From positions 27,669,896 through 27,729,895 of the forward strand of contig CM043960.1 in NCBI GenBank assembly GCA_014529385.2: DNA of 60,000 bases. The letters are read 5' to 3'. The position numbers were made by a program, and so were the translations under genes. Numbering within the stretch: position 1 is the stretch's first letter; the number at the start of each line of letters is the position of its first letter. Shown here piece by piece: positions 12,170 through 22,824 of this stretch. Source of the DNA: Adiantum capillus-veneris. Taxonomy: Eukaryota; Streptophyta; Polypodiopsida; Polypodiales; Pteridaceae. The notes under the pieces were generated by a model. It was not told the DNA's origin and ran no database searches. It saw nothing but the letters and a program-made list of their open reading frames with translations.

Positions 12170-13174
12170 TCAGTGCTTATCACTAGCAGCTTTTTGCCTT
12201 TGTTGAGAGATGGATATAGCCTCCTTAATCTTTTGAAAAGATTCTTGTAGGTCACGGCTATACTCATCGGTGGCGAAGATCTTCCCATGTACTTTGAGTA
12301 GCAAGGGACTTTTAGGTCTTCCCTCCATGATCTCAAAAGGTGCTTTTCCCGTAGAAGCATGTACAGTATTATTGTAGGCATACTCTACAAGAGGTAGGTA
12401 CTTTTCCCATTGTGAGCATTGATCTACTTCGGTAACATAAGTCTTGAGTAGATCGAGTATCGTAAGATTGGCTATCTCACTTTGGCTATCCGTTTGTGGG
12501 TGATAGGGCGAAGAGAAATTCAATCTTGTTCCTAGATTTTCAAAGAGACCTTTCCAAAAATTACTGGTCATTCTAGGATCTCTATCTGACATGATGGATA
12601 TGGGTAATCCATGGTTCTTGAAAATCTGAGATATGAAGAGAGTTGCCATTTGATGTGCCTTAATAGTATTTTTGATAGGAATAAAATGTGCTTGCTTGCT
12701 AAACCTGTCGACTATTGTCCATATTCCTGTATTCCCATGTATAGACTTGGGTAATTCAAAGATGAAATCCATGGATATACTCTCCCATGGTGAATTTGGG
12801 ATAGGCAATGGCTGGAGTAATCCAGGTTGCTTCCCTCTATCATACTTGGTCTTTTGGCATACTACAAATTTTGAAACAAACTCTTGTATGTCCACTTTCA
12901 TGGTAGGCCAATAGAAGTATGTCTCTACTCCTCGAAGAGTAGGTTGAATATCTCTATGCCCCACATATGGAGGAGCATGGGATTCATACATAACTTTCTT
13001 ACGAAGGGAATGGGTAACACATAGCCTATTTCTGTGGAGAAGATAACCATCCTGCAAGGTGAATGGTTCCTCTTTGTTCCCCAAAGCAAGGGCTGACATT
13101 ATGACTCTAAAGTCAGGGTCAGTAGCATACTCATATATCATAAAGGATAGATCATTGTGAGTAGCTATAGACAC
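12170..13174 (-). pseudogene. Integrase, tandem copy 2
   Basis: An open frame of 334 codons. The zinc region reads HAPPYVGHRDIQPTL...CQKTKYDRGKQ; the second member of the Cys pair is kept, but the first is changed (KFVVCQ where the family has KCVVCQ). The catalytic triad is intact by eye: Asp in ISMDFIFELP, Asp in IMSDRDPRMTS and Glu in DSQSEIANLTI. It opens beside the RNase H frame and is separated from it by a shift around 13175-13180. The loss of a zinc ligand and of the upstream frame make this a pseudogene. Confidence 0.8.
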
Positions 13175-13179
13175 CGCAT

Positions 13180-13756
13180 TTACTTCTGGTCGTCGCGTGA
13201 AAGTGCATCGGACACTTGATTGTGCTTACCAGCTATGTGAGCAATATGGAAATTAAATTGCGAAATAAAATTTGCCCACCTCATTTGTTTGTCGGAAAGC
13301 TTGGTTAGCGTCATGAAATACTTGAGACTTTGCTGGTCAGTTCGTAGGATAAATGGAGTCCCCGATAGGTAGTGCTTCCATGTGTCTAGGGCATGTAAAA
13401 CAGCTAAAACCTCTTTCTCATAAATGCCCAAGACTCGTTCATCAGTATCGAGCCTTCGGCTCTCATATGCTATGGCATGCCCTTCTTGAAGCAAAATTGC
13501 TCCAAGGCAATCACCACAAGCATCACATTTGGACCTCAAATGGCTTTGAGAGATCCAGAAGCACGAGCACTGGTTGAAAAGTAAGCTTCTCTTTGAGATT
13601 TTCAAAATCATTTTGCTCCTTAGCAGTCCATACATACTGAACGTTCTTCTTAGTTAAGTTGTGCAGTGGTCCTGGTACTTGAGAGAATTTTGCTATAAAG
13701 CGTCTATAGTATGCGCACTACGAATAAAGCTTCTTAGCTCATGTAGATTTCTTGGG
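13180..13756 (-). pseudogene. RT connection and RNase H, tandem copy 2
   Basis: RNase H motifs are clear: CDACGDCLGAILLQEGHAIAY, EKEVLAVLHALDTWKHYLSG, LRTDQQSLKYFM and the late HIAGKHNQVSDALSR. The N-terminal part is frameshifted (an extra base near 13527) relative to the nested copy. The RT connection from 13640-13756 is broken from the RT frame that starts beyond 13757. Confidence 0.8.
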
Positions 13757-14884
13757 TTAGGCCATGATTTTATTACCCATAGCTTTGGTGGATCCATACG
13801 CATACCATCGTGAGAGATATATATGACCATGGTATTGAATCTCTTGAAGGAAGAATTCGCTTTTCTTTTGGTTGAGAAAAATCTTGTTCTCCCTTAATGC
13901 TTGAAAAATCACTTGGAAATGTTGCTTATGTTCATCCAAAGACTTGGAGTAGATGATGATATCATCAAAGAACACTCCAGCGAATTTGCGATAATGGCTA
14001 AAAATTTTCTCAATCAAACGATTGAACATAGTTGGTGCATTAGTCAAGCCAAAAGGCATTAGTAGATATTCATAAAGACCAAATGTTGTGCGAAACGCGG
14101 TCTTTAGGATATCTTCATCCACTATCCTTATTTGATAATAGCCACTCTTAAGGTCAATCCTACTGAAGTAGGTACAGCCTTGTAGTTTATCAAAGAGATC
14201 TTCTACCCGAGGCACGAGAAATCTGTTTTTGATAGTAGTGATATGGTTTAGTGCTCGATAGTCCACACACATAGGGTATGTACCATCTTTCTTTTGCACT
14301 AAAAGGACAGGAGAACAAAAGGGAGAGGAACTAGGCCTCACCATCCCTTTGTCTACCAATTCCCGTACTTGCCTCATGATCTCCTCTTGTTGAGCTTGTG
14401 AGACTTGATAAGGAGGTTTGTTAGGCGGTGAGCTTCCTAGAAGGAGCTCAATGCGATGGTCATCATCCCCTCGTGTTGGAGGTAAGTCCATAGGGATATC
14501 ATCGATGAACACATCTTGGAATCCTTTTAGAAAATTAGACAAGTCTAAATCTTTTTGATTCCTACCATTTACATTTGATGAAACATTAGTATCTTTTAGA
14601 GACTCTTTGACAAAAGTCATGTACGCAGAAACTGAGATCTTCATTGACTTATCAAAAGAAAGAAGATTTACAAGTGGAATAGTGCGACCATGCTCACTAG
14701 CATCTATATACATGTTCTTTCCCCTGCAAGTGAAGTAGATTCTCCTTTCAAAGAACTTCATGTTGGCAGACATGCGATCAAACCATGGCGCCCCTAGGAT
14801 AGCATCCTCATGTTGGAGAGGAGAGATGAAGAAGTCTTCTTTGTCGACATAGCTTTGGACATGAATCCTCAACTTCCCAATCAA
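13757..14884 (-). pseudogene. Protease C-terminus and reverse transcriptase, tandem copy 2
   Basis: 375 codons open. The protease end (ILGAPWFDRMSANMKF) is followed by a linker and an RT with VRPSSSPFCSPVLLVQKKDG, VDYRALNHITT (an extra codon), SRIDLKSGYYQIRI, LMPFGLTNAPTMFNRL and the catalytic FFDD in VFFDDIIIYSKS. It is therefore a nearly complete RT palm. The frame diverges from the family after QEIQYHGHIY, where a small insertion near 13820 breaks the connection domain. Confidence 0.83.
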
Positions 14885-14908
14885 GGGAGTAATAGAGGCA
14901 TGATGCCC

Positions 14909-15982
14909 CTAGAAATCTGTGTCATCCATTCCCATATCTCCCATCTCAAAAGCTTGAATGCCCAACTTGGTGGCCAACTCCATTGATATAAAGTTCAGAG
15001 TAGAGCCAGGGTCAAACAAGATGAAGGCGTCATGCTCTCTTAGCTTTACCCAAGCATAGGAAAGTGATGATCCTTTGCAATGAGTATCCTGTTTTGGAGC
15101 TTCGATGGTGGAAGCCCTAGGAGTCTCATTGCCAGTATTCTTCTTGGGGCAAGAACGATAGCCATTTCCTTGCTTTGCACACTTAAGTTTTCCATGTCTT
15201 TGGGGCTTCACCATTGCCACAAAGGCTAGCCCACCATTGACGAGCTGATTTTTGGAACTGCATAGCTACTTGGCGTAGCTTGGAGGACTGTGTGAAGCCC
15301 TCGTCTCCAAGGCCACATCAAATTGCTGGATGAAGGCCAATACTTTGTCGGTAGCACCAAAGGTGCCATCATAGGTGAGAAAAGAGATACTCTTTCCTCC
15401 TTCCTTGAACTTCTTTAGCTTTTGTGACCTTCGCCATGCAGGAAAAGATTTTCGATGTCCTCCCCTCTTGTATTCTCTAGGAGAATAGCCATAACTTTCA
15501 TCGGAAGAGGAGGAAGGTGAAGAAGAAGGAGAAGAGGGTGATCTCTTCCTAGCCCTTTTGTTCCTTTGTTTACTCTCTTGCCTTTCAGAGTGATGAGGAG
15601 AAGGACTATGTGTTGATCTTTTCCTATTGGGAGGAGTGGGTGATCGTCTATACCACCGTCTTCGTGGAGCCACATCTTCAGAGGAACTTAAACCTTCATT
15701 ACTTTCTTGCTCTTTGGATTCCTCCTCTCGAATGGGAGAGAGTTTTCTTTTGGGGGTCTCTTCAAGAGGCCTCCTAAGCTCTCTCTCCTCTTGGAGAGGA
15801 AGGGAAATTCCATAAGCAGGAAGTTGTTGAGTAACTTCGGCTTGCAAAGTAGGGTTTCCCATACCTTGCCGCAACCTAGTGACGAGATAATTCACAAACA
15901 TGGGAGCATCATCATTAGCACCTTCATGTGAAAAATCAAAGCTATCAATGTTCATTCTACTCTCTTGATTATTGTTAGCCAC
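14909..15982 (-). pseudogene. Gag-protease with ~510 bp deletion, tandem copy 2
   Basis: Gag N-terminus and the RS/RP-rich linker are at 15266-15982. The position of the family ATG reads GTG here (15980-15982). After AFIQQFD a one-base loss shifts the frame. The sequence then jumps from the APKTWK region directly into the end of the zinc knuckle (RSCPKKN), so most of the capsid C-terminus and the knuckle are deleted (junction near 15182-15188). The protease N-terminus (14909-15220) retains DPGS and then LNFISMELATKLGIQ. Confidence 0.8.
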
Positions 15983-16383
15983 GTTAACAAAATTTATGTA
16001 TATACTTAGTGTATGCTTTGGAAATTCAAAACCTTAGTTGCCACTCCTCTTAGCCTTTGAAAATTGGCTCTTAAGTATCTACACCCACGGCTCAAAGTGG
16101 TTAATTATAGAGAGTAGTGGAGTAGGTCTAACATAGCAGAGTTTCCGAGGGCTAGCTACTTTCGGACTTCTTATGGCTCAATAATGGAAAAGGCATAGGT
16201 ACGTCTAAAAAGACTCCAGTACTAATTCCAAATCTCCCGAGGTGTGCGCCATCCCCCACATAGTGGGCTCAACAAAACCAATAATAGATCCCAGTTCCAC
16301 TTACCGTAATATAATTAACAAAATGAACTATTTATAGGCTACTTAAGGACCTCTGTTCTTAATCAAGAAAAGAGAAACCAAAT

Positions 16384-16395
16384 GCTCTGATACCA
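16384..16395 (-). other. tRNA-iMet primer-binding site, tandem copy 2
   Basis: Minus-strand TGGTATCAGAGC, one base from the LTR B end, exactly as in copy 1 and the nested element. Confidence 0.87.
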
Positions 16396-16396
16396 A

Positions 16397-18027
16397 TGTA
16401 ATGGAATTGGCCTATTTAACTTGAGAGTAGCAGAAATTAATAAGAGTACTTTTGAGAAATGACTTTGTGAGCATAGCGGGTGAACATAGTTGAAGATAGC
16501 AACATAATCATAGCAATTAGTTAACTTGGCATGAACAATACTTTTAAAAGAGAGAGAATTTACAAAAAATGACAACAATTGAGGACCGGATTATGTGGAG
16601 CCTGTCCCCCCTTCAAAAGGCATTTGTATTATGATTTCTCCCATTAAGAGAGACTTGTTACAATACAATATGTGTGTTCCTTGTGACCTAGGTGATGCAA
16701 TAAATATGGAAAACTTCATGCATCACAAGCATAACATAAACTTGAAGAAAGCTTTAACTATCCCAAGCCTCAGTCCCAAAACCTCAAACACCTTCGAAGG
16801 TGGAGAGAGCTAGCAGCGAATGAGGGTAGGGAAGAGGAAGAAGAAACATTTCATAGGAGAAAGAATTAGTTCCTCACTTATCATAACTCTTGTTGCTAGC
16901 ATACATAATAGCATAGTAATGAAGAAGAAGGAGATGGAAAGCTTAAGCATTGAAGCATGGCTCTTGGTTGGATTTGTACTCCATAGCCAAGAGTGTTGGT
17001 GTAGGCTCTCAACCTCTACTTGCTTGGAGAAGGAGAGGGAGCTCTTGCACTTTGCATAGCAGACAATGAGAGTGTTTGTGAGTGTGTGTGGGTGAGTATA
17101 TCCCCTAAGCAACCCCCTAGCTTTCTTGGGTCGACCCCCCCTTGCAGCTCATGCTTGAAGCTCATCGGACCCCTCCAGGTCTAGCCAATCATAAGCAAGA
17201 GGCATTACAAGCAGCAAGGGTAGCCTTGAGACAAGTGTCCCCATTCCCCTTTGAGAGAGAGGTTAGATAAATGATAAATCAATTAATTAAATCTCCTAAT
17301 TTATTATTGGACCCCTTGGGTGGCCAACCAATAGGCTTCAGGCACACCATGAGGGCAACTTGAGGAGGAGCTTGACAAGTGTCCCTTTTTCTTTCTTTGT
17401 ACCATGCATGCCTTGTGTGAGTGTGTGGGTGTTCTGTCTCATCCCTCCTGATGTAGGGCTCTCCCCCTCCTTGTAAGGATTTAATCTTTGACTTTTTGAC
17501 ACCTCAAGCCTCTCATGCATAGGCCCAGTTCCCACCACAAGCTTGGCTCTTAAGCACTTTAAGCTTGGGCTGGGTTCACACCTCAAGTGCAACCCTAGCA
17601 TCTCAATCATGTGAAGAACCTCAAGCATCTCAATCATTAAGCACCTCAAGAATTTCAATCACCTCAATCATCAAGCACCTTAAGCACCTTAGTCATCAAG
17701 CATGACAAGCATCTTAAGTTGGGTCGGGTTCCCGTTCCTCAAGCTCTTAGCCCTAGCTTACCTAAGGTCAAAGGACTTTTACACACATTATTGGAGGTCT
17801 TGAATGAAGATAACTCTAAGGTCTTATGCTCCATTGGTTAGCCTTGCTCTATGATAGACCATATCGCATTTGGGCCCCTTTACCATTGGCCCTGTGTTGA
17901 GATAGATCTATAAGCACATGTCTATATCTTAGCACTTGTTCCCGTTTAATCTCCCACATTAAGTGATCAATTTAATATGAGAAAATAATTTGTGTTGGTT
18001 AGAGATTAGATATTAGATTTTATGACA
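16397..18027 (-). repeat. LTR B of the tandem array (shared between copies 2 and 3)
   Basis: About 1631 bp, with TGTCATAA and CCATTACA ends in element orientation. It is flanked on the left by the copy 2 primer site and on the right by the copy 3 polypurine tract and pol 3' end. No target duplication or extra LTR lies between the two copies, so this single LTR serves both. Confidence 0.9.
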
Positions 18028-18419
18028 TTACCTATCTAATGAAATCATAGTCGTCCTCGACCATGAGGTAGAAGAGGTAAAGCCTTAGTCATTAGTCAAT
18101 TTTACTTAGCGGGTAGAGGATTCCTTTTTACCCTGCGACATCTTTCCAAGATGGATGACTAATCCATTTGGTGCTTGGGAAACATAGCTGGCGCAAGCAT
18201 GTCTTCTCTTTAGTCCATTTCATCTCCCAAAGTAGAGTGACAAATTCTACTTGGTGTTTGAGAGACGTCGTGATCACAAACATGATTCTAAGCATGCATA
18301 CTAGTTAAATTTGTGCACAATTAAGAACAGGACTAGTCTTATAAGACAAAAACATGAGTCATTTAAAAGAAATTTGTACATTTGCTTACTCTAATGTGGC
18401 ATTGTAAGCATTGACAAGG

Positions 18420-18887
18420 TTCATATTATGCTTAAGCTGTATTCCTAGCATCCATCTAGCATCTTCAAAAGGATAATTTTTGAACTTAATAAGATACCAT
18501 CAGATAATCTTACCATGTCGTAGTACCTTGTCTTCACGCCGAAGGATAGCTTTGGGTTGTAGCACCTCTTCTTGGTCTTCAGCTTCGGGAGGGTCTTCAA
18601 TAATTGGTTCAGTTGGTGGCTCTCCTCTGTAGGGCTTAAGTAGGCTTACATGAAAGTCATTGTGTATGAGCCAATGGTTGGGAAACTTGAGTTGATAAGC
18701 CATCTCGTGGATAGGAAACTTGAGTTGATAAGCTGTCTCATTGATGGGATTTAAGATTTGGAAAGGACCATAGTATCTTTCTGCTAGTTTAGCATAATAC
18801 TTTTGATGGCCCGTAGGATTTTTGCCCATTCTTTGCCTTAATCGAGCCTTAGGAAACTTAAGTAGGACCCAATCATTTTCTTGAACA
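18420..18887 (-). pseudogene. Integrase C-terminus and chromodomain, tandem copy 3
   Basis: The open part (18500-18829) reads GKNPTGHQKYYAKLAERYYGPFQILNP, which is the GPY/F-type end of integrase, then the proline/glutamate-rich spacer and the chromodomain start (AILRREDKVLRHGKII). A TGA at 18500-18502 cuts the chromodomain; the frame continues recognisably to about 18420. A local duplication of about 36 nt repeats YQLKFP (18690-18740), absent from the nested copy. Confidence 0.78.
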
Positions 18888-19900
18888 TTAAGGCTCTTCT
18901 ATGCTTATCAGCGGCAGATTTTTGCCTTTGTTGAGAGATGGATATAGCCTCCTTAATCTTTTGAAAAGATTCTTGTAGGTCACGACTATACTCATCGGCG
19001 GCAAAGATCTTCCCATGTTATACTTTGAGTAGGAAAGGACTTTTAGGTCTTCCCTCCATAATCTCAAAAGGTGCTTTTCCCGTAGAAGTATGTACAGTAT
19101 TATTGTAGGCATACTCTAGAAGAGGTAGGTACTTTTCCCATTGTGAGCGTTGATCTACTTCGGTAACATAACTCTTGAGTAGATCGAGTATCGTAAGATT
19201 GGCTATGGCAATCCGTTTGTGGGTGATAGGGCGAAGAGAAATTCAATCTTGTTCCTAGATTTTCAAAGAGACCTTCCCAAAAATTACTAGTCATTCTAGA
19301 ATCTCTATCTGACACGATGGATGTGGGTAATCCATGGTGCTTGAAAATCTGAGATATGAAGAGATTTTCCATTTGATGTGCCTTAATAGTCTTTTTGATA
19401 GGAATAAAATATGCTTGCTTGCTAAACCTGTCGACTATTGTCCATATTCCTGTATTCCCATGGATAGACTTGGGTAATTCAAAGATGAAATCCATGGATA
19501 TACTCTCCCATGGTGAATTTGGGATAGGCAATGGCTGGAGTAATCCAGGTTGCTTCCCTCTATCATACTTGGTCTTTTGGCATACTACACATTTTGAAAC
19601 ATACTCTTGTATGTCCACTTTCATGGTGGGCCAGTAGAAGTACGTCTCTACTCCTCGGAGAGTAGGTTGAATACCTCTATGCCTCGCATATGGAGGAGCA
19701 TGGGATTCATACATAAATTTCTCATGAATGGAATGGGTAACACATAGCCTATTGTCGTGGAGAAGATAACCATCCTGCAAGGTGAATGGTTCCTCTTTCT
19801 TCCCCAAAGCAAGAGTGGACATTATGTCTCTAAAGTTAGGGTCAGTAGCATACTCATCTATCATAAAGGGTAGATCATTGTGAGTAGCTATAGACACCAC
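18888..19900 (-). pseudogene. Integrase, tandem copy 3
   Basis: The zinc region (HAPPYARHRGIQPTL ... CVVCQKTKYDRGKQ) and the first two catalytic Asp residues (SMDFIFELP, VSDRDSRMTS) are kept in the 266-codon open part 19100-19900. A short deletion near 19205-19215 removes part of the DGQSE motif and shifts the frame, so the catalytic Glu is lost from this frame. The remainder (18888-19112) is in another frame. Confidence 0.8.
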
Positions 19901-19902
19901 AT

Positions 19903-20379
19903 TTACTTTTGGTCGTCGCGTGAAAGTGCATCGGCCACTTGATTGTGCTTACCAGCTATGTGAGCAATATGGAAATTAAATTGCGAAAGAAAATTTTCCC
20001 ACCTCATTTGTTTGTCGGAAAGCTTGGTTTGCGTCATGAAATACTTGAGACTTTGGTGGTCGGTTTGTAGGATAAATGGAGTTCCCGATAGGTAGTGCTT
20101 CCATGTGTCTAGGGCATGTAAAACAGCTAAAAACTCTTTCTCATAAATGCCTAAGACTCGTTCATCAGTATTGAGCCTTCGGCTCTCATATGCTATGGCA
20201 TGCCCTTCTTGAAGCAAAACTGCTCCAAGGCAATCACCACAAGCATCACATTGGACCTCAAATGGCTTTGAGAGATCCGCAAGCACGAGGACTGGTTGGG
20301 AAGTAAGCTTCTCGTTGAGCTTTTCAAAATCATTTTTCTCCTTAGCAGTCCATACATACTGTCCATACATACTTAACAT
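19903..20379 (-). pseudogene. RNase H, tandem copy 3
   Basis: 158 codons covering RNase H: CDACGDCLGAVLLQEG, EKEFLAVLHALDTWKHYLSG, LQTDHQSLKYFM and HIAGKHNQVADALSR. Its N-terminus includes a short tandem duplication (20341-20370, the gtccatacatact repeat) not seen in the other copies; this pushes the upstream RT into another frame. Confidence 0.8.
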
Positions 20380-20780
20380 TCTTCTTAGTTAAATCGTGTA
20401 GTGGTCCCTCTACTTGAGAGAATTTTGCTATGAAGCGTCTATAGTATGCGCACATACAAATAAAGCTTCTTAGGTCATGTAGATTTCTTGGGTTAGGCCA
20501 TGATTTTATTACCTCTAACTTTGATGGATCCATACGGATACCATCGTGAGAGATAATATGACCATGGTATTGAATCTCTTGAAGGAATAATTCGCTTTTC
20601 TTTTGGTTGAGAAAAAGCTTGTTCTCCCTCAATGCTTGAAAAATCACTTGGAGATGTTGCTTATGTTCCTCGAAAGACTTGGAGTAGATGATGATATCAT
20701 CAAAGAACACTCCAGTGAATTTGTGATAAGGTGTTAAAATTTTCTCCATCAGACGATTGAACATAGCTGGTGCATTAGTC
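20380..20780 (-). pseudogene. RT C-terminal part, tandem copy 3
   Basis: It starts at LTNAPAMFNRLMEKIL, includes the catalytic FFDD (VFFDDIIIYSKS) and the RT thumb/connection (SFICMCAYYRRFIAKFSQV). Everything from the protease-RT linker to PFG is missing: the sequence jumps directly from ...SSNVNGRNQ (20787-20810) to TNAPA. Compared with the nested copy this is a deletion of about 0.5 kb of RT fingers and palm. Confidence 0.82.
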
Positions 20781-20786
20781 AATTTA

Positions 20787-21512
20787 CTACCATTTTTGAT
20801 TCCTACCATTTACATTTGATGAAACATTAGTATCTTTTAGAGACTCTTTGACAAAAAACATGTACGCAGAAACTGAGCTCTTCATTGTCTTATCAAAAGA
20901 AAGAGGATTTACAAGTGGAATAGTGCGACCACACTCACTAGCATCTATATACATGTTCTTTCCCCTGCAAGCGAAGTAGATTCTCCTTTCAGGGAAATTC
21001 ATGTTGGCAGCCATGCAATCAAACCGTGGCACCCCTAGGATAGCATCCTCATGTTGGAGAAGAGAGATGAAGAAGTCTTCTTTGTCGACATAGATTTGGA
21101 CATGAAGCCTCAACTTCCCAATCAAGGGAGTAACGGAGGCTTGTTGTCCCTAGAAAGCTTCGTCAGCCATTCCCATATCTCCCATCTCAAAAGCTTGAAT
21201 GCCCAACTTGGTGGCCAACTCCATTGATATAAAGTTTAGAGTAGAGCCAGGGTCAAACAAGATGAAGGAATCATGCTCTCTTACCTTTCCCCAAGCATAG
21301 GAAAGTGATGATCCTTTGCAATGAGTATCCTCTTTTGGAGCTTCGATGGTGGAAGCCCTAGGAGTCTCATTGCGAGTATTCTTCTTGGGGCAAGAACGAT
21401 AGCCATCTACTTGCTCCCCACACTTGAAACACTTATGGTACTTGCGAAAAGCTTCAAGCTCTTCAGGAGAGAGTTTATTTTTACCTTTGTAAACTCCCTT
21501 CTCCTTGGACCG

Positions 21513-21543
<31 letters not shown>

Positions 21544-21917
21544 GAAGTGACTTGGGAAGTATTTTGAACATTGGTTTTCCCCTTAGCATCATTTTTGTCT
21601 TTGTTTATCATGGGCTTGACATTACGTCTAGTCCCTTGATGGAAATTGATGCGTGAAGTAACCATGGTGTGATGGATTACTTCACTAATAGTACCAAGCC
21701 GTTGAGAGTTGATGTATTCGGCTATCTCTTCAGGTAATCCCGCACAGAATTGCTGCCTTTGCTCAGCAAAGTCTATCTTTTGAAAGACAGTAGCTTTGAG
21801 ATGTAAATCCCAAAACTTGTCTACGTACATGTGGATAGACTCATGAGAGAGAAGTTTCAAGCTGAGCCATTCGGTAAGAACTTTGTCTTTTGCATCGCTT
21901 GCAAGGAATTGCTTCAT
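20787..21917 (-). pseudogene. Gag C-terminus, zinc knuckle and protease, tandem copy 3
   Basis: The 255-codon stretch 21150-21917 is the best-preserved gag C-terminus in the window: capsid C-terminal part (KVLTEWLSLKLLSHESI), a poly-Asn run coded by (TTG)10 on the plus strand (21514-21543), the knuckle CFKCGEQVDGYRSC and the protease active site FDPGSTLNFIS. The knuckle has Asp where the zinc-binding His is expected. A stop at the end separates the protease C-terminus (20787-21125). This copy shows that gag and protease share one frame in the family. Confidence 0.82.
21514..21543. repeat. (TTG)10 microsatellite in gag
   Basis: Ten perfect TTG units, coding a poly-Asn run on the minus strand just before the zinc knuckle. 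The nested copy has a shorter array at the same place (about 29977-29995). Confidence 0.95.
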
Positions 21918-22733
21918 GATGGAAACTCGTAGAGTTTTTCATGTCTTTGGGGCTTCACCATTGCCACGAAGGCTAGCCCACCATTGACGAGCTGATTTTT
22001 GGAAGTGCATAGCTACATGGCGTAGCTTGGAGGACTCTCTGAAGCCCTCGTCTCCAAGGTTGCATCAAATTGCTGGATGAAGGCCAACACTTTGTCGGTA
22101 GCACCAAAGGTGCCGTCATAGGTGAGAAAAGAGATACTCTTTCCTCCTTCCTTGAACTTATTTAGCTTTTGTGACCTTGGACATGTAGGAAAAATGATTT
22201 GCAATGTCCTCCCCTCTTGTATTCTCTAGGAGAATAGCCATAACTTTCATCGGAAGAGGAGGAAGGTGAAGAAGAAGGAGAAGAGGTTGATCTCTTCGTA
22301 GCCCTTTCCTTCCTTTGTTTCCTCTCTTGCCTTTGAGAGTGATGAGGAGAAGGACTAATTTTTGATCTTTTCCTCTTGGGAGGAGTGGGTGATAGTCTAT
22401 ACTGCCGTCTTCGTGGAGCCACATCTTCAGAGAAACTTAAACTTTCATTGCTTTCTTGCTCTTTGGATTCCTCCTCTCGAATGAGAGAGAATCTTCTTTT
22501 GGGGGTCTCTTCAAAAGTCCTCCTAAGCTCTCTCTCCTCTTGGAGAGGAAGGAAAATTCCATAAGCACGAAGTTGTTGAGTAACTTCGGCTTGCAAAGCA
22601 AGGTTTCCCATAGCTTGCTGCAACCTAGTGAAAAGATAATTCACAAACATGGGAGCATCACTCATTAGCACCTTCATGTGAAAAATCAAAGCTATCAATG
22701 TTCATTCTAATCTCTTGATTATTGTCAGCCATG
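21918..22733 (-). pseudogene. Gag N-terminus, tandem copy 3
   Basis: The MADNNQE start lies near 22729-22731, but the next codons are shifted by an extra base near 22663. The Arg/Ser/Pro-rich linker is at 22162-22560 (PRRRQYRLSPTPPKRK). The frame ends after KSFFLHVQGHKS because of the longer T-run at about 22190; the continuing capsid (KFKEGGKSISFLTYDGTFGATDK) is in another frame at 22013-22204 and then shifts again near 22055. Confidence 0.77.
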
Positions 22734-22824
22734 TTAACAAAATTTATGTATGTACTTAGCGTATGCTTTGGCAATTCAAAACCTTAGTTGCCACTCCTCT
22801 TAGCCTTTGAAAATCGGCTCTTAA

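Larger units (their letters stand above)
11332..16396 (-). mobile_element. Internal region of tandem copy 2
   Basis: Collinear with the intact nested copy from the polypurine tract (beside 11332) to the primer-binding site (16384-16395). It is shortened by an approximately 510-bp deletion in gag and broken by several frameshifts. The untranslated stretch 11332-11720 between the pol end and LTR A, and the leader 15985-16383 between the primer site and gag, match the other copies and carry no gene. Confidence 0.88.

Noticed and set aside
21321-21656. Plus-strand frame with a poly-Val run
   Set aside because: Antisense of the gag poly-Asn microsatellite.
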